Shown: positions 8,636-17,153 of the stretch, in pieces
Layout: every line of letters starts with the position of its first letter
Numbering within the stretch: position 1 is the first letter of the stretch
Source: Comamonas sp.
Lineage (GTDB): Bacteria; Pseudomonadota; Gammaproteobacteria; Burkholderiales; Burkholderiaceae_C
Length of the DNA stretch: 64,000 bases
Assembly: GCA_015478895.1 (NCBI GenBank)
Contig: JADMKK010000041.1
Location: forward strand, 186,001-250,000
Direction of reading: 5' to 3'
Notes under the pieces: generated by a model
The model's database searches: none
Told to the model about the DNA's origin: nothing
Seen by the model: only the letters and a program-made list of their open reading frames with translations
Translations under genes and position numbers: made by a program

Positions 8636-9486
8636 GCGGCTCCTGCGGTGCTGGGGTTGGCGTGGAATTTGCGGCGCAGATCGTGCACATCGCCTGAGCC
8701 CAGATAGGCCTTGATGACCTCTGGGTTGCCTTGCACCTCAGCAGGCAAGCCTTGCGCAATGACCTGACCAAAGTTGAGCACCACCACGTGGTCGGACAGA
8801 TCCATGACCATGCCCATGTCGTGTTCGACCATCAGCACCGTGACGCCCCATTCGGCGCGCACATCAAGGATGAAGCGGGCCATGTCTTCGGTCTCCTCGC
8901 GGTTCATGCCGGCGACGGGTTCGTCGAGCATCAGGATTTCCGGCTGCATGGCGAGCGCCCGGGCCATCTCCACGCGTTTTTGCAAGCCATAAGACAGCGC
9001 TGAGACGGGGGCATGGCGGATGTGGTCGATCTCCAGGAAATCGATGATGCGTTCCTCAATGTCGGCGCGCAGTGCGGCTTCTTCACGCCGTGCCTTGCCC
9101 ATGTACAGCAGCGCGTCGAGCACATTGGTTTTGAGGTGGGCGTGGCGGCCGAGTTTGATGTTGTCCAGCACCGTCATGCCGCGAAACAGCGCAATGTTCT
9201 GAAAGCTGCGCCCCAAGCCCATCTTGGCGCGCTGTGGTGCAGGCAAGCGGGTAATGTCCTGGTCCCTGAAGCGGATGCTGCCTTCGGTGGGTTTGTAGAA
9301 GCCCGAGATGGTGTTGAACAGGGACGTCTTGCCGGCACCGTTCGGCCCGATCACGGCAGTGATGGAGCCGGGCTGCACATCAAAGCCCACGCCGGTCAGG
9401 GCTTTGACACCACCAAAAGCCAGTGTCAGGCCTTGCACGCTGAGCAGCGGGTGCGGCGACGAGGCAAGAGATTTCGAGGTTTGCAT
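8632..9486 (-). CDS. livG: Branched-chain amino acid-type ABC transporter ATP-binding protein (LivG)
   Basis: A 284-residue ATPase with Walker A (GPNGAGKTSLFN), the LivG-specific signature LSYGLQKRVEMARAL, and Walker B (EILMLDEPVAGMN). The start at 9486 (MQTSKSLASSPHP) was chosen over an upstream in-frame alternative because the upstream residues overlap a likely operator dyad. It is the first gene of the operon running down to 1748. The preceding 211-base intergenic region faces a TetR regulator, so transcription is probably repressed until ligand or an acyl-CoA is present. Confidence 0.95.
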   Translation of the reverse strand: MQTSKSLASSPHPLLSVQGLTLAFGGVKALTGVGFDVQPGSITAVIGPNGAGKTSLFNTISGFYKPTEGSIRFRDQDITRLPAPQRAKMGLGRSFQNIALFRGMTVLDNIKLGRHAHLKTNVLDALLYMGKARREEAALRADIEERIIDFLEIDHIRHAPVSALSYGLQKRVEMARALAMQPEILMLDEPVAGMNREETEDMARFILDVRAEWGVTVLMVEHDMGMVMDLSDHVVVLNFGQVIAQGLPAEVQGNPEVIKAYLGSGDVHDLRRKFHANPSTAGAA

Positions 9487-9513
9487 GGGCAGCTTATCCA
9501 CAGAAGTAAGTTG

Positions 9514-9529
9514 TCTACTTTTGAGTAGA
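9514..9529. promoter_or_regulatory. Inverted repeat TCTACT-N4-AGTAGA, candidate TetR operator
   Basis: Exact 6-bp arms with a 4-bp spacer lie 27 bases upstream of the livG start in the livG/tetR divergent gap. Size and position fit a TetR-family operator for the adjoining regulator, but no binding evidence exists in the sequence. Confidence 0.45.
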
Positions 9530-9658
9530 TTCTGGATTTTTGCAGCCAATAAGGCATGGGGACTTACCCATTTAGTGAAAACCTTAAATCTATGTATTTC
9601 AATGTTTTTTCCATACTTAACAAGAACAGTGTTTTAATTGTTTTTGATTGGGTGGATG

Positions 9659-9670
9659 CTTACTGGTAAG
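9659..9670. promoter_or_regulatory. Inverted repeat CTTAC-TG-GTAAG, second candidate operator
   Basis: Exact 5-bp arms with a 2-bp spacer, 28 bases upstream of the tetR ATG. A related half-site, GACTTACCC, occurs near 9559-9568. It may allow autoregulation of the TetR gene. Confidence 0.4.
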
Positions 9671-9697
9671 TAGATATGAAGCGGAAGGTTGTCTTTT

Positions 9698-10336
9698 ATG
9701 GCTTCTGTGAGTCCGGAGATCACGCAGCCCTTGCAGGGTGCCCGCCATGCGCAGCGTGAAAAAAATAGACAGGCCAAACGCCAGGCGGTGTTGTCGACTG
9801 CCGCGCAGATGTTCAATGAGCGCGGTTTCCATGCCACGTCCTTGGACGATGTGGCTGCACGTCTGGGCGTCAGCAAGCCCACGCTGTACTACTACGTCAA
9901 AAGCAAGGACCAAATCCTGCTGGAATGTGTGCGCCAGGGGCTGGAGATGACACTCGAGGGAATTGAGGCCTCGCGGCAGGCCGGAGGCTCAGTCCTCGAT
10001 CAGCTGGAGGCCTGCATGCGTGTCTACGCCCAGATTGTCACGATGGACTTTGGCATGTGCCTGATTCGCGTGGGCGATGAGCAATTACCGACGGACAGCC
10101 GCAACGAATTGCGCCGTATGAAAGCACAGATTGATCTGGCATTTCGGCGTTTGGTCGAGGCTGGTGTACAGCAGGGGCTGCTGGCGCCGTGTGACCCCAA
10201 AATGACGGCATTCATGATTGCCGGTGCGCTGAGCTGGATTGGTCGCTGGTATGACGCCGGAGGGGCCTACTCGCCCGAAGAAATCGCAGATCAAGCGGTG
10301 CAGATATTGCTGCAGGGCGTGATCGTGAGGCCTTAG
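9698..10336 (+). CDS. TetR/AcrR-family transcriptional regulator, divergent from the liv-type operon
   Basis: A 212-residue protein. The N-terminal helix-turn-helix is clear (NERGFHATSLDDVAARLG then VSKPTLYYYVKSKDQIL, about residues 38-72), followed by an all-helical ligand domain. Start at the ATG at 9698 (MASVSPEITQ); the in-frame TTG at 9689 is less likely. Its position head-to-head with livG suggests it represses the transporter/ligase operon and senses the acid or its CoA ester. It shares the KPTLYYYV recognition helix and a DFGMC segment with the second TetR at 11683-12519, so the two look paralogous. Confidence 0.92.
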   Translation: MASVSPEITQPLQGARHAQREKNRQAKRQAVLSTAAQMFNERGFHATSLDDVAARLGVSKPTLYYYVKSKDQILLECVRQGLEMTLEGIEASRQAGGSVLDQLEACMRVYAQIVTMDFGMCLIRVGDEQLPTDSRNELRRMKAQIDLAFRRLVEAGVQQGLLAPCDPKMTAFMIAGALSWIGRWYDAGGAYSPEEIADQAVQILLQGVIVRP

Positions 10337-10351
10337 CGTGAGCGCAATCGC

Positions 10352-11377
10352 TCAGCGGGGACACTGTGGGGCAACGCCAGACATGCGGCGGCGCTGTTTG
10401 TCGGCATACATGGCGCTATCGGCTTGCTGAAGTGCATCATCAAGGCTGCAGGTACCCGGTACATGGGCCAAGCCAATGCTGGCGCCGCTGTAATGCAGCA
10501 GTTTGTCATTTGCCAATGCGATATCGCACGCAGAAGCAGTGCGCAAGCGGCACGCCACTGCTTGTAGTGTCTGTGGGATGTCTTGATCTGGACCGGGCGT
10601 GACCATGACGAACTCATCGCCTCCCATACGGGCCACCATGTCCCCACTCCGCAAGCTGTCTTGCAAGCGCTGGGCCACGGTGCGAAGTAATTCGTCTCCC
10701 ACTGCATGACCATAGGTGTCATTGACCTGCTTAAAGCCGTCTAAATCAACGAAGGCTACCAGCACACAGCCATTGCTGCGCTGTGCGCGTGAAAGCAGGC
10801 GCTGCAGCTCGTCGAGCAAGGCGGCACGATTGGGCAGTTGCGTGAGTGGATCGGTCAGGGCAAGGTGTGTCAACTGGGCATTGCGCTCTTGGAGCTGGCG
10901 GACAAGGATTTCACGCTCGACATGCTGGCCAATCAACTTGGCAAAAAGCTGGAGGATAGCCTCAGTGCCGGGTGGCAAACTGGCTTCATTTCCACTGGCG
11001 GCACACAAGGTGCCATAGACCACACCATCGGACAGGCGCACCGGTGCGCTCACATAGGTGCGAATGCCAAGTGCCTGGGCGGCTTGGGAATCTGCCCAGC
11101 ATTCCTGCACGTTCATCGTGCACATACGGCCTTCGCTCAACGCACGTTTGCACAAGGTGTCACTCCACTGTACGGACAGGCCCTCAGGAATCTGCATTTG
11201 CTGTGTATTGCATGCGTACAGCACCTGCTGCAGATCTTGCTCAAGATCGATCCGGGTGAGGTAGGTGGACTCCAGTTGCGCCACCTGCTGCAGCATTTCC
11301 AGCAAGGGGCGCACTAATTCCTCCTGGCTTTGCGCACAACTTAATGTTTCAGACAGTTTGGATAGCAGCGGGGCCAT
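10352..11377 (-). CDS. GAF-GGDEF diguanylate cyclase
   Basis: A protein of 341 residues: a GAF-type sensor domain (about 10-155), a short linker helix, then a GGDEF domain (about 170-335). The active-site motif MGGDEF is intact at 251-256, and an RSGD sequence at 243-246 is correctly spaced to be the product-inhibition I-site. Metal-binding FVDLDGFKQVND (209-220) is also present. It should make cyclic di-GMP from two GTP in the cytoplasm in response to a small ligand or redox cue in the GAF domain. No signal peptide or membrane segment is visible, so it is probably soluble. It is convergent with the TetR gene (15-base gap). Confidence 0.94.
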   Translation of the reverse strand: MAPLLSKLSETLSCAQSQEELVRPLLEMLQQVAQLESTYLTRIDLEQDLQQVLYACNTQQMQIPEGLSVQWSDTLCKRALSEGRMCTMNVQECWADSQAAQALGIRTYVSAPVRLSDGVVYGTLCAASGNEASLPPGTEAILQLFAKLIGQHVEREILVRQLQERNAQLTHLALTDPLTQLPNRAALLDELQRLLSRAQRSNGCVLVAFVDLDGFKQVNDTYGHAVGDELLRTVAQRLQDSLRSGDMVARMGGDEFVMVTPGPDQDIPQTLQAVACRLRTASACDIALANDKLLHYSGASIGLAHVPGTCSLDDALQQADSAMYADKQRRRMSGVAPQCPR

Positions 11378-11682
11378 GAATGAAAAATTAAAAAATTGAG
11401 GAAAAAGTGAGCAAGGTGAGGGCTCAGTCAGTTTAAAAGACCGCTGCTATTGCGGTGTGCTGCACAGCAGAGAAGCCTTTTCTGGATAGAGACGGTGATG
11501 AGTTGCTTGTTTTCGAACATTGAAAGTGGGTCGCATACTTTCCAGTCGGTCGATTTTATTCAGTGTGAGCGAGTAATAACTTGCAGGGGTCTCCTTAAAA
11601 TACCGCGTGTGCTTGCTATTGGTTATGAGTTTTGACAGTATCTTCATCAAAGCCTTATGAGGCCATCCCCACCGCTCCTGCA
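11378..11682. other. Divergent intergenic region between the cyclase gene and the second TetR gene
   Basis: These 305 bases show no convincing gene. The plus-strand end holds a promoter-like TTGACA element (11632-11661, listed separately). The remainder is relatively A+T-rich near 11380-11400 and 11500-11600, as expected for promoters of the two divergent genes. Confidence 0.6.
11632..11661 (+). promoter_or_regulatory. Sigma-70-like promoter for the second TetR gene
   Basis: TTGACA at 11632-11637 is followed after 18 bases by TATGAG at 11656-11661. Transcription would begin near 11668, about 15 bases before the ATG at 11683. This argues against using the TTG at 11632 as a start codon. Confidence 0.5.
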
Positions 11683-12519
11683 ATGGAGGCGCGTTCTCCT
11701 TGGGGCACCGCAGAACAGCGTGTCACCCAACGGCGCAATAAACATGAGGCACTGCTGTCCACCGCAGCCACGCTGTTCAAGCAGCAAGGCTTTGCTGGTG
11801 CGTCGCTGGATCAAATTGCGGCCCAGCTAGGTATTACCAAGCCCACGCTGTATTACTACGTTCCCAGCAAGGCGCAACTGGTGCTGGCGTGTGCCACCAG
11901 AGGTTTTGAGCAGGCGTTAGGCGCCATGCAAACTGCGCAGCGCGCAGGCAATGGGCCGCAGGGGCGCAATGTGCTGAAAGCCTATGCCAAGGTGCTGGCT
12001 ACGGATTTTGGCTGGTGCATGGTGCGCATTGACGAGTGGGTGCTGCCTGCAACGCTGCGCAAGTCGATTCAGCAGCAACGCCAAGCGCTGGAGCAGTGCC
12101 TGGAAGGGGCACTGACTTGCAACGTTGCTGCCTCGCTGGCGCTGCGCGCCTTGGAAGGTGTGGCGCTGGGCTTGCCCAAAAATCAATGGAATCCCCTGGT
12201 GGATTTGCTGTGTGCGCCTTTCGCCCCTAGCGACCAGGCGCTGCCCCCTGACGTTGTGGCGCTCAGCGTCCCGGAGATCGCAACCGAAAAAGATGCCGAC
12301 CAAGACCGCGCTCTATGGGCTGTAGAACCCGTGGCTTCTGTTGAGGGCGGCAAGGCAGTCGTGGCTATAAAGGCCGTGAAGGAAGTGGAGGAAGTGGAGG
12401 AAGTTGACGTGCTCGATGTTCCCGCAAGGGAAAACTTGGCGATGCCCAAGAAGCAGCCTTCTAACCGCTCCCAGCTGGCAAAGGCCGTCCCACCATTGGC
12501 GCAAAGTAGCTTGTTTTAG
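11683..12519 (+). CDS. TetR/AcrR-family transcriptional regulator with Glu/Val-rich C-terminal tail
   Basis: A 278-residue protein. The N-terminal helix-turn-helix (GFAGASLDQIAAQLG, ITKPTLYYYVPSKAQ) is typical, and residues up to about 190 follow the TetR plan. The remaining 90 residues are unusual: a charged, low-complexity segment with EVEEVEEVD encoded by tandem GTGGAGGAA units, then an Ala/Pro/Ser-rich end. The extension makes it much longer than the usual 190-220 residues. ATG at 11683 is preferred because the earlier TTG at 11632 coincides with a promoter element. It resembles the TetR at 9698. The convergent neighbour is a thiolase, so lipid metabolism is a plausible target. Confidence 0.87.
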   Translation: MEARSPWGTAEQRVTQRRNKHEALLSTAATLFKQQGFAGASLDQIAAQLGITKPTLYYYVPSKAQLVLACATRGFEQALGAMQTAQRAGNGPQGRNVLKAYAKVLATDFGWCMVRIDEWVLPATLRKSIQQQRQALEQCLEGALTCNVAASLALRALEGVALGLPKNQWNPLVDLLCAPFAPSDQALPPDVVALSVPEIATEKDADQDRALWAVEPVASVEGGKAVVAIKAVKEVEEVEEVDVLDVPARENLAMPKKQPSNRSQLAKAVPPLAQSSLF

Positions 12520-12540
12520 TGCATTGCCAGCCCTCGCAAT

Positions 12541-12576
12541 AAAGGCCTGCCGTCATCACAACGGCAGGCCTTTTTA
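12541..12576. terminator. Bidirectional terminator between TetR and thiolase genes
   Basis: AAAGGCCTGCCGT and ACGGCAGGCCTTT form a 13-bp perfect stem with a short loop (CATCACA), with T and A runs on the two flanks. It separates two convergent genes. Confidence 0.9.
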
Positions 12577-12614
12577 AGCTCTGGTTTTTTCGCGGTTACA
12601 GCGCTGTGTGCGTA

Positions 12615-13802
12615 TTAGACGCGCTCAAAAATCGCAGCAATACCTTGGCCGCCGCCGATGCACATCGTCACCAATGCATAGCGGCCACCAGTGCGATGCA
12701 GCTCATAAATCGCCTTGGTGGTGATGATGGCGCCGGTCGCACCGACAGGGTGACCCAGCGAAATGCCTGAACCATGGGGATTGACCTTGGCGGGGTCCAT
12801 GCCCAGCTCCTGAATCACCGCGCAGGCTTGGGCGGCAAAGGCTTCGTTGGCTTCAATGACGTCCATATCTTGGATTTTCAGCCCCGTGCGTTCCAGCACT
12901 TTTTGTGTGGCGGGTACCGGGCCAATGCCCATATAGGCAGGATCTACACCGGCATGGGCGTAACCGACCAGACGTGCCAGAGGCTTGGCGCCCAAAGCTT
13001 GGAGACGATCACCGGCGACCAGGGTCACGGCGGCTGCACCATCGTTAATGCCGGAGGCATTGCCCGCTGTGACGCTGCCGCCTTCTTTCTTGAAAGCGGG
13101 CTTCATGCTGGCCAGTGAATCAATGGTTGTGGTGCTGCGCACATGTTCATCGGTATCAAACACGACGGTGCCTTTGCGCGTGGCAATTTCTACGGGCACG
13201 ATTTGATCTTTGAAGTAGCCTGCAGCGATTGCTGCGGCTGCACGCTGCTGGCTCAGCACAGCCAGTTCGTCTTGCATTAGGCGGCTGATGTTGTAGCGTT
13301 CGGCCACATTCTCGGCCGTTATGCCCATGTGCATCTTCTTCCACGGGTCGTGCAGGATGCCCAGCATGTAGTCAATGCTTTTGGCGTCTCCCATGCGTGC
13401 GCCCCAGCGCGATGCGGTGTCAAAGTAGGGGCCACGGCTCATCGACTCCGAGCCGCCGCCAATCGCTACATCGCAGTCGCCCAAGGCAATGGCTTGCGCC
13501 GCCGAAATAATGGCCTGCAAGCCTGAGCCGCACAGGCGGTTGACGTTGAATGCCGGGGTCTCTATCGGGCAGCCTGCATCAATGGCGGCTACACGCGAGA
13601 GGTAAGCGTCTTTGGTGTCAGTGGGGATCACATTGCCCATCACCACATGGCCCACCACATCGGGTGCAATACCTGCACGTTCAATGGCCGCTTTCACCAC
13701 GGTAGTTGCCAACTGGGTGTTAGGAACGTCTTTGAGGCTGCCGCCAAAAGTGCCAATAGCGGTACGTGCAGCGCCGACAACAAAAATTTCACGGGTACTC
13801 AT
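12615..13802 (-). CDS. Acetyl-CoA C-acetyltransferase (thiolase)
   Basis: A protein of 395 residues, the usual size for PhaA/BktB/AtoB thiolases. Catalytic residues are all present: nucleophile Cys91 (NRLCGSG), His351 (SLGHPVGATGA) and Cys381 (CIGGGQG). It condenses or cleaves acetoacetyl-CoA or longer 3-ketoacyl-CoA in the cytoplasm, serving beta-oxidation or polyhydroxyalkanoate precursors. The start at 13802 (MSTREIFVVGAART) follows GGAGACGAACC; upstream residues are not family-like. It is a single gene facing away from copZ, 161 bases downstream of that gene's stop. No phaB or phaC lies nearby, so substrate specificity is open. Confidence 0.94.
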   Translation of the reverse strand: MSTREIFVVGAARTAIGTFGGSLKDVPNTQLATTVVKAAIERAGIAPDVVGHVVMGNVIPTDTKDAYLSRVAAIDAGCPIETPAFNVNRLCGSGLQAIISAAQAIALGDCDVAIGGGSESMSRGPYFDTASRWGARMGDAKSIDYMLGILHDPWKKMHMGITAENVAERYNISRLMQDELAVLSQQRAAAAIAAGYFKDQIVPVEIATRKGTVVFDTDEHVRSTTTIDSLASMKPAFKKEGGSVTAGNASGINDGAAAVTLVAGDRLQALGAKPLARLVGYAHAGVDPAYMGIGPVPATQKVLERTGLKIQDMDVIEANEAFAAQACAVIQELGMDPAKVNPHGSGISLGHPVGATGAIITTKAIYELHRTGGRYALVTMCIGGGQGIAAIFERV

Positions 13803-13963
13803 GGTTCGTCTCCAATGTTCAACGCAAGGAAAGGTCTTCAAACCCTGGAATTGTGCGTCTGCACATTGGATCTGCAAAGTCTGTCAAACCCCGTCATTGA
13901 GGAGACCCGCAAGGGTGGCGCGGCATGCTTGCAACAAGTAGCAAGCATGCCGCGCCCAGGCGC

Positions 13964-14164
13964 TCAGCCGCCGATGACGCTGTAGCCTTCTTCCTGGATG
14001 GCTGCCACCAGCGCTGCCGGTTCCGACTGGCTGACCACTTTCACTTGTTGAATAGCGCGATCAATGCTTACTTGGGCTTGGGCGTCCACAGTTTGCAGGG
14101 CTTGTTCCACCGCACGCTCACAGTGGCCGCAGGTCATGCCTTCGACTTTGAAAATATGTTCCAT
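13964..14164 (-). CDS. copZ: Heavy-metal-associated domain protein, CopZ-like copper chaperone
   Basis: A 66-residue single HMA domain starting MEHIFKVEGMTCGHC, with the metal-binding CxxC cysteines at positions 12 and 15. It would carry Cu(I) in the cytoplasm, normally to a P-type ATPase or to a copper-sensing regulator. The start at 14164 has an exact AAGGAG ribosome-binding site; a longer upstream frame is not conserved. No copper ATPase or CueR gene is adjacent. The copper-dependent nitrite reductase 20 kb away would be one consumer of copper homeostasis, but that link is inference. Confidence 0.93.
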   Translation of the reverse strand: MEHIFKVEGMTCGHCERAVEQALQTVDAQAQVSIDRAIQQVKVVSQSEPAALVAAIQEEGYSVIGG

Positions 14165-14506
14165 AAAAAACTCCTTGTGCTTGAAGTGGGCTGCATTGCT
14201 ATTGAATTTGGCCACGCATGATGGACATCATGGCAGAGACTTCGCCTCTGAGAACGCAGGCCTGAGCAGCGCTTTATGTTTCACGTGGAACGCGAGATTG
14301 CGACGCGACCCCGATAGCAGAATAAAAGACCCGTATGCAGGGCATACCTAGCTCGACTGTTGTAGGCCATGTCTGGCAAACTGAAGTAGTTTTTTGCCTT
14401 TTACACCTTTTCAAACATTTGCAGTTTTGGACGGTGTGACCCGCACAAGCTTTCAACATGGGTGCCCTAGCCCATCTTCGTAGGGCGATATAGAGGAAAT
14501 TGAATC
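14165..14506. other. Intergenic region between copZ and the chemoreceptor gene, with a parS-like site
   Basis: No gene is visible in these 342 bases. It contains the parS-like sequence at 14277-14292 and an A+T-rich stretch around 14380-14440 likely to include the chemoreceptor promoter. CCCTA (14468) and TAGGG (14483) form a loose inverted repeat of unknown meaning. Confidence 0.6.
14277..14292. other. parS-like centromere site, two mismatches
   Basis: TGTTTCACGTGGAACG differs from the ParB consensus TGTTTCACGTGAAACA at positions 12 and 16 only. It lies outside coding sequence, about 4.3 kb from the two best sites inside mnmG. Confidence 0.65.
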
Positions 14507-16126
14507 ATGGATGTGTTCGCACTAATGCGGATGTTCACCATCAAGGTGAGAATGCTCGGGGCTATTGCAGTGGTGTTACTACTGCTGGGGCTGTTGGGCG
14601 GCGCGGGCATGTTTGGCATGTTCCGCGTGTATGACTTGAACCAGAGCTTTATCCAAGGCCCATTTCAGCAAACGGGGCTGCTGGCCCAGGTGCAAAGCAG
14701 CATGGGCATGGTGCGCATCCTGGAAAAAGACATGGTGATTCAGTATGAGCAGCCCGAGCAGTTGGCAAAAACCCATGCGCAATGGCTCTCCAGCATCGAC
14801 AGCGTTCGTGCTGCCAGTGAGGCCTTTACCAAGGTAGCGCCTGAGCAAGACGCCTTGATGGTGCAAGCACTGCTGGAACATCTGAGCAAGTACCAGGAGC
14901 TTTTCACCCCGGTGGCCCGCCAGTTGATTGCTGGGGGCTATGACAGTGCCACGGTGGCACAGCGCGTCAGTGGCCGGGCCATCACCCAGTTTGTCGAGGC
15001 AGAAAAGCAGCTGCAGCAACTGCAGCAACTGCTGCAGGACCAAGCACAAGCGGCGCAGGTGCGGGGCGGCGAGGTGGCATCGGAAACGCAGTGGCTGTTC
15101 ATTCTTGCGCTGGTGATTACCACGCTGGTGGTGGCGCCGTTGACGCTGATGAACATGGTGTCAATTTGCCGACCACTGGGTGATGCCAAACGCTTGGCCG
15201 ATGCCATTGCACAAGGCGATCTGACTGCCAAACTGGAGGTGGTGGGCAAAGACGAGGTCTCTGACCTGCAGCATGCCTTGCAGTTGATGCAGGGCAACCT
15301 CAACAGCATGGTGGGCCGCGTGAGCGACGCCAGCGGCAACATTGCCATGGCCAGCCAGGAGATTGCGACGGGCAACGGGGATTTGTCTGCCCGCACGGAG
15401 CAGACCGCCAGCAATCTGCAGCAAACGGTGGCCTCGCTGGTGCAACTGACCAGCACGGTGCAGCAAACCGCATCGTCGGCGCAGATGGCCAACCAGTTGG
15501 CGGCATCGGCCTCGCAGACTGCGTCGCAAGGCGGCTCCATCGTCTCTCAGGCGGTCGACAGCATGCACGAGATCTCGGCGTCGAGCCGCAAGATCGGCGA
15601 CATCATTGGCTTGATTGATTCGATTGCTTTCCAGACCAACATTCTGGCGCTCAACGCAGCGGTAGAAGCCGCCCGTGCGGGTGAGCAGGGCCGTGGTTTT
15701 GCCGTTGTCGCCGGGGAAGTGCGCCTGCTGGCGCGCCGCAGTGCAGAAGCTGCCAGCGACATCAAACGCCTCATCCAAAGCAGCGTGAATGCTGTCGACG
15801 GTGGCGTCAAACACGTGGAGTCTGCGGGCAAGACCATGCAGGACATCGTCACCAGCATTCAGCGTGTGGGCGACATCATTGGTGAAATCACGGCAGCATC
15901 GACCGAGCAATCCAGCGGGATTGCGCAGGTCAACCAGGCGGTGGGCGATATCGACCGCATGACCCAGCAAAATGCTGCACTGGTCGAGGAATCGGCCGCA
16001 GCGGCAGAGTCCTTGAAAGAGCAAGCGGCAGGCCTGGCCGCTGTGGTGCAGCAGTTCCATCTGGAGCAGCAAGACAGCAGTCATGGCCTGGGCTATGCAC
16101 AGCCTGCTGCGTTGCTGTCTTCATAA
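14507..16126 (+). CDS. Methyl-accepting chemotaxis protein
   Basis: A 539-residue chemoreceptor. A first membrane segment (about 17-40) precedes a periplasmic helical domain to about 190, a second membrane segment (about 195-218), then a HAMP domain (to about 270). The signalling domain carries the invariant tip [20 protein letters not shown] near 370-390, and Gln/Glu-rich adaptation helices flank it. It would sense a ligand in the periplasm and control CheA/CheW. The C-terminus ends in ALLSS without a NWETF-type CheR tether. Start ATG at 14507 has GAGG upstream; the ATG at 14531 (MFTIKVRM) is a possible alternative. No che genes adjoin it. Confidence 0.95.
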   Translation: MDVFALMRMFTIKVRMLGAIAVVLLLLGLLGGAGMFGMFRVYDLNQSFIQGPFQQTGLLAQVQSSMGMVRILEKDMVIQYEQPEQLAKTHAQWLSSIDSVRAASEAFTKVAPEQDALMVQALLEHLSKYQELFTPVARQLIAGGYDSATVAQRVSGRAITQFVEAEKQLQQLQQLLQDQAQAAQVRGGEVASETQWLFILALVITTLVVAPLTLMNMVSICRPLGDAKRLADAIAQGDLTAKLEVVGKDEVSDLQHALQLMQGNLNSMVGRVSDASGNIAMASQEIATGNGDLSARTEQTASNLQQTVASLVQLTSTVQQTASSAQMANQLAASASQTASQGGSIVSQAVDSMHEISASSRKIGDIIGLIDSIAFQTNILALNAAVEAARAGEQGRGFAVVAGEVRLLARRSAEAASDIKRLIQSSVNAVDGGVKHVESAGKTMQDIVTSIQRVGDIIGEITAASTEQSSGIAQVNQAVGDIDRMTQQNAALVEESAAAAESLKEQAAGLAAVVQQFHLEQQDSSHGLGYAQPAALLSS

Positions 16127-16227
16127 AAGGAGCAGCTTGCCGTTGATGGTGCTGGGTTTCAGATGCTTTTGTGGCTGAAATCAAGCAGTAGCGTGGGCAA
16201 GCCGCTTCACTTTTAGTTAGACCTGTC

Positions 16228-16256
16228 AAAAAGGCTTCCATGAGGAAGCCTTTTTT
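16228..16256. terminator. Bidirectional terminator between chemoreceptor and GST genes
   Basis: AAAAAGGCTTCC and GGAAGCCTTTTTT flank a 4-base loop (ATGA), giving T tracts in both directions between convergent genes. Confidence 0.9.
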
Positions 16257-16275
16257 GTGGAGACAAGGAAGGCGA

Positions 16276-16887
16276 TCAGTCTTTGAGCAGGCCTTCTGCG
16301 CGCAGCGCCGCTTGCACCGCCGGGCGGCTGCCCACGCGTGCCAGATAGGCTTGCAACTGCGGCAGATCGGACAAGTCCAGCCCCACGTGCTTGGCCCAGT
16401 TGCTCACGGTGAACAGGTAGGCATCGGCCACGGTGAACTGGCTGCCCATCAGATAGTCTTTGCCAGCCAGTTGCTGCTCCACCCATTCATAGCGGCCACG
16501 CAGCGCCTTGATGGTGATGGGTTTGTAGTCCTGCGGGGTGTCGGGCTTGAACAGTGGGCCAAAGCTTTTATGCAGCTCGGTGCCGATGAAGTTCAGCCAT
16601 TCGAGCACGCGGTAGCGCTCCATGCTGCCCACGGCGGGCAGCAGCTTTTTCTCGGGTGCCTGATCGGCCAGGTACTGCACGATCACCGGGCCTTCGCGCA
16701 GGGTTTGACCATCGTCGAGCACCAGGAAGGGCACATAGCCCAATGGGTTGATGCGGTAGAAATCTGTGCCGTCGTCGAGCTGGTGGGTCTTGGTGCTGGC
16801 CTTGATGGTTTCGCACGGCAAACCGGCTTCCAGGGCCACGATGTGGGGGGACAACGAGCACGCGCCGGGGCTGAAATAAAGCTTCAT
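16276..16887 (-). CDS. gstA: Glutathione S-transferase, GstA type
   Basis: A 203-residue cytosolic GST. The N-terminal thioredoxin-like domain begins MKLYFSPGACSLSPHI, the beta-class pattern in which Cys10 contacts glutathione; NPLGYVPFLVLDDG (about 53-66) holds the cis-proline, and LREGPVIVQYLAD binds glutathione. The C-terminal helical domain contains SQFTVADAYLF, the N-capping box. It conjugates glutathione to electrophiles and often protects against oxidative or aromatic stress. The start has a GAAAGGTTTGAGAC leader. It is a stand-alone gene diverging from mnmG. Confidence 0.94.
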   Translation of the reverse strand: MKLYFSPGACSLSPHIVALEAGLPCETIKASTKTHQLDDGTDFYRINPLGYVPFLVLDDGQTLREGPVIVQYLADQAPEKKLLPAVGSMERYRVLEWLNFIGTELHKSFGPLFKPDTPQDYKPITIKALRGRYEWVEQQLAGKDYLMGSQFTVADAYLFTVSNWAKHVGLDLSDLPQLQAYLARVGSRPAVQAALRAEGLLKD

Positions 16888-17153
16888 GTCTCAAACCTTT
16901 CTGATAAGTTCATTTGAAATGCAGCCGCCATGCTACGCCTGTGCGCGCAACTGGGCCGTCAGTGCGCAGCGCGAGAATCCGCACCTGCGATACGGCGGCA
17001 GGGTCGGCAAAGACAATATGCACAAAGGGTGGGAAAATTGGGGGTTTTGCCTGCGCCCGAAATTTCTGAGCTGCGCGGGCTGCACACATTGCACGCCTGC
17101 GATGGTTGCAAAAGGGCGGACGCACCTGCGCCGCCTGCCACGGAGTAAGAACC

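Noticed and set aside
11632..11682. TTG start giving a 17-residue longer second TetR
   Set aside because: TTG is part of a TTGACA promoter element with a suitable -10, and the added residues are not TetR-like.
14460..14506. Sigma-28 flagellar promoter upstream of the chemoreceptor
   Set aside because: GGGCGATATA resembles the -10 GCCGATAA but no TAAA element lies at the required distance.
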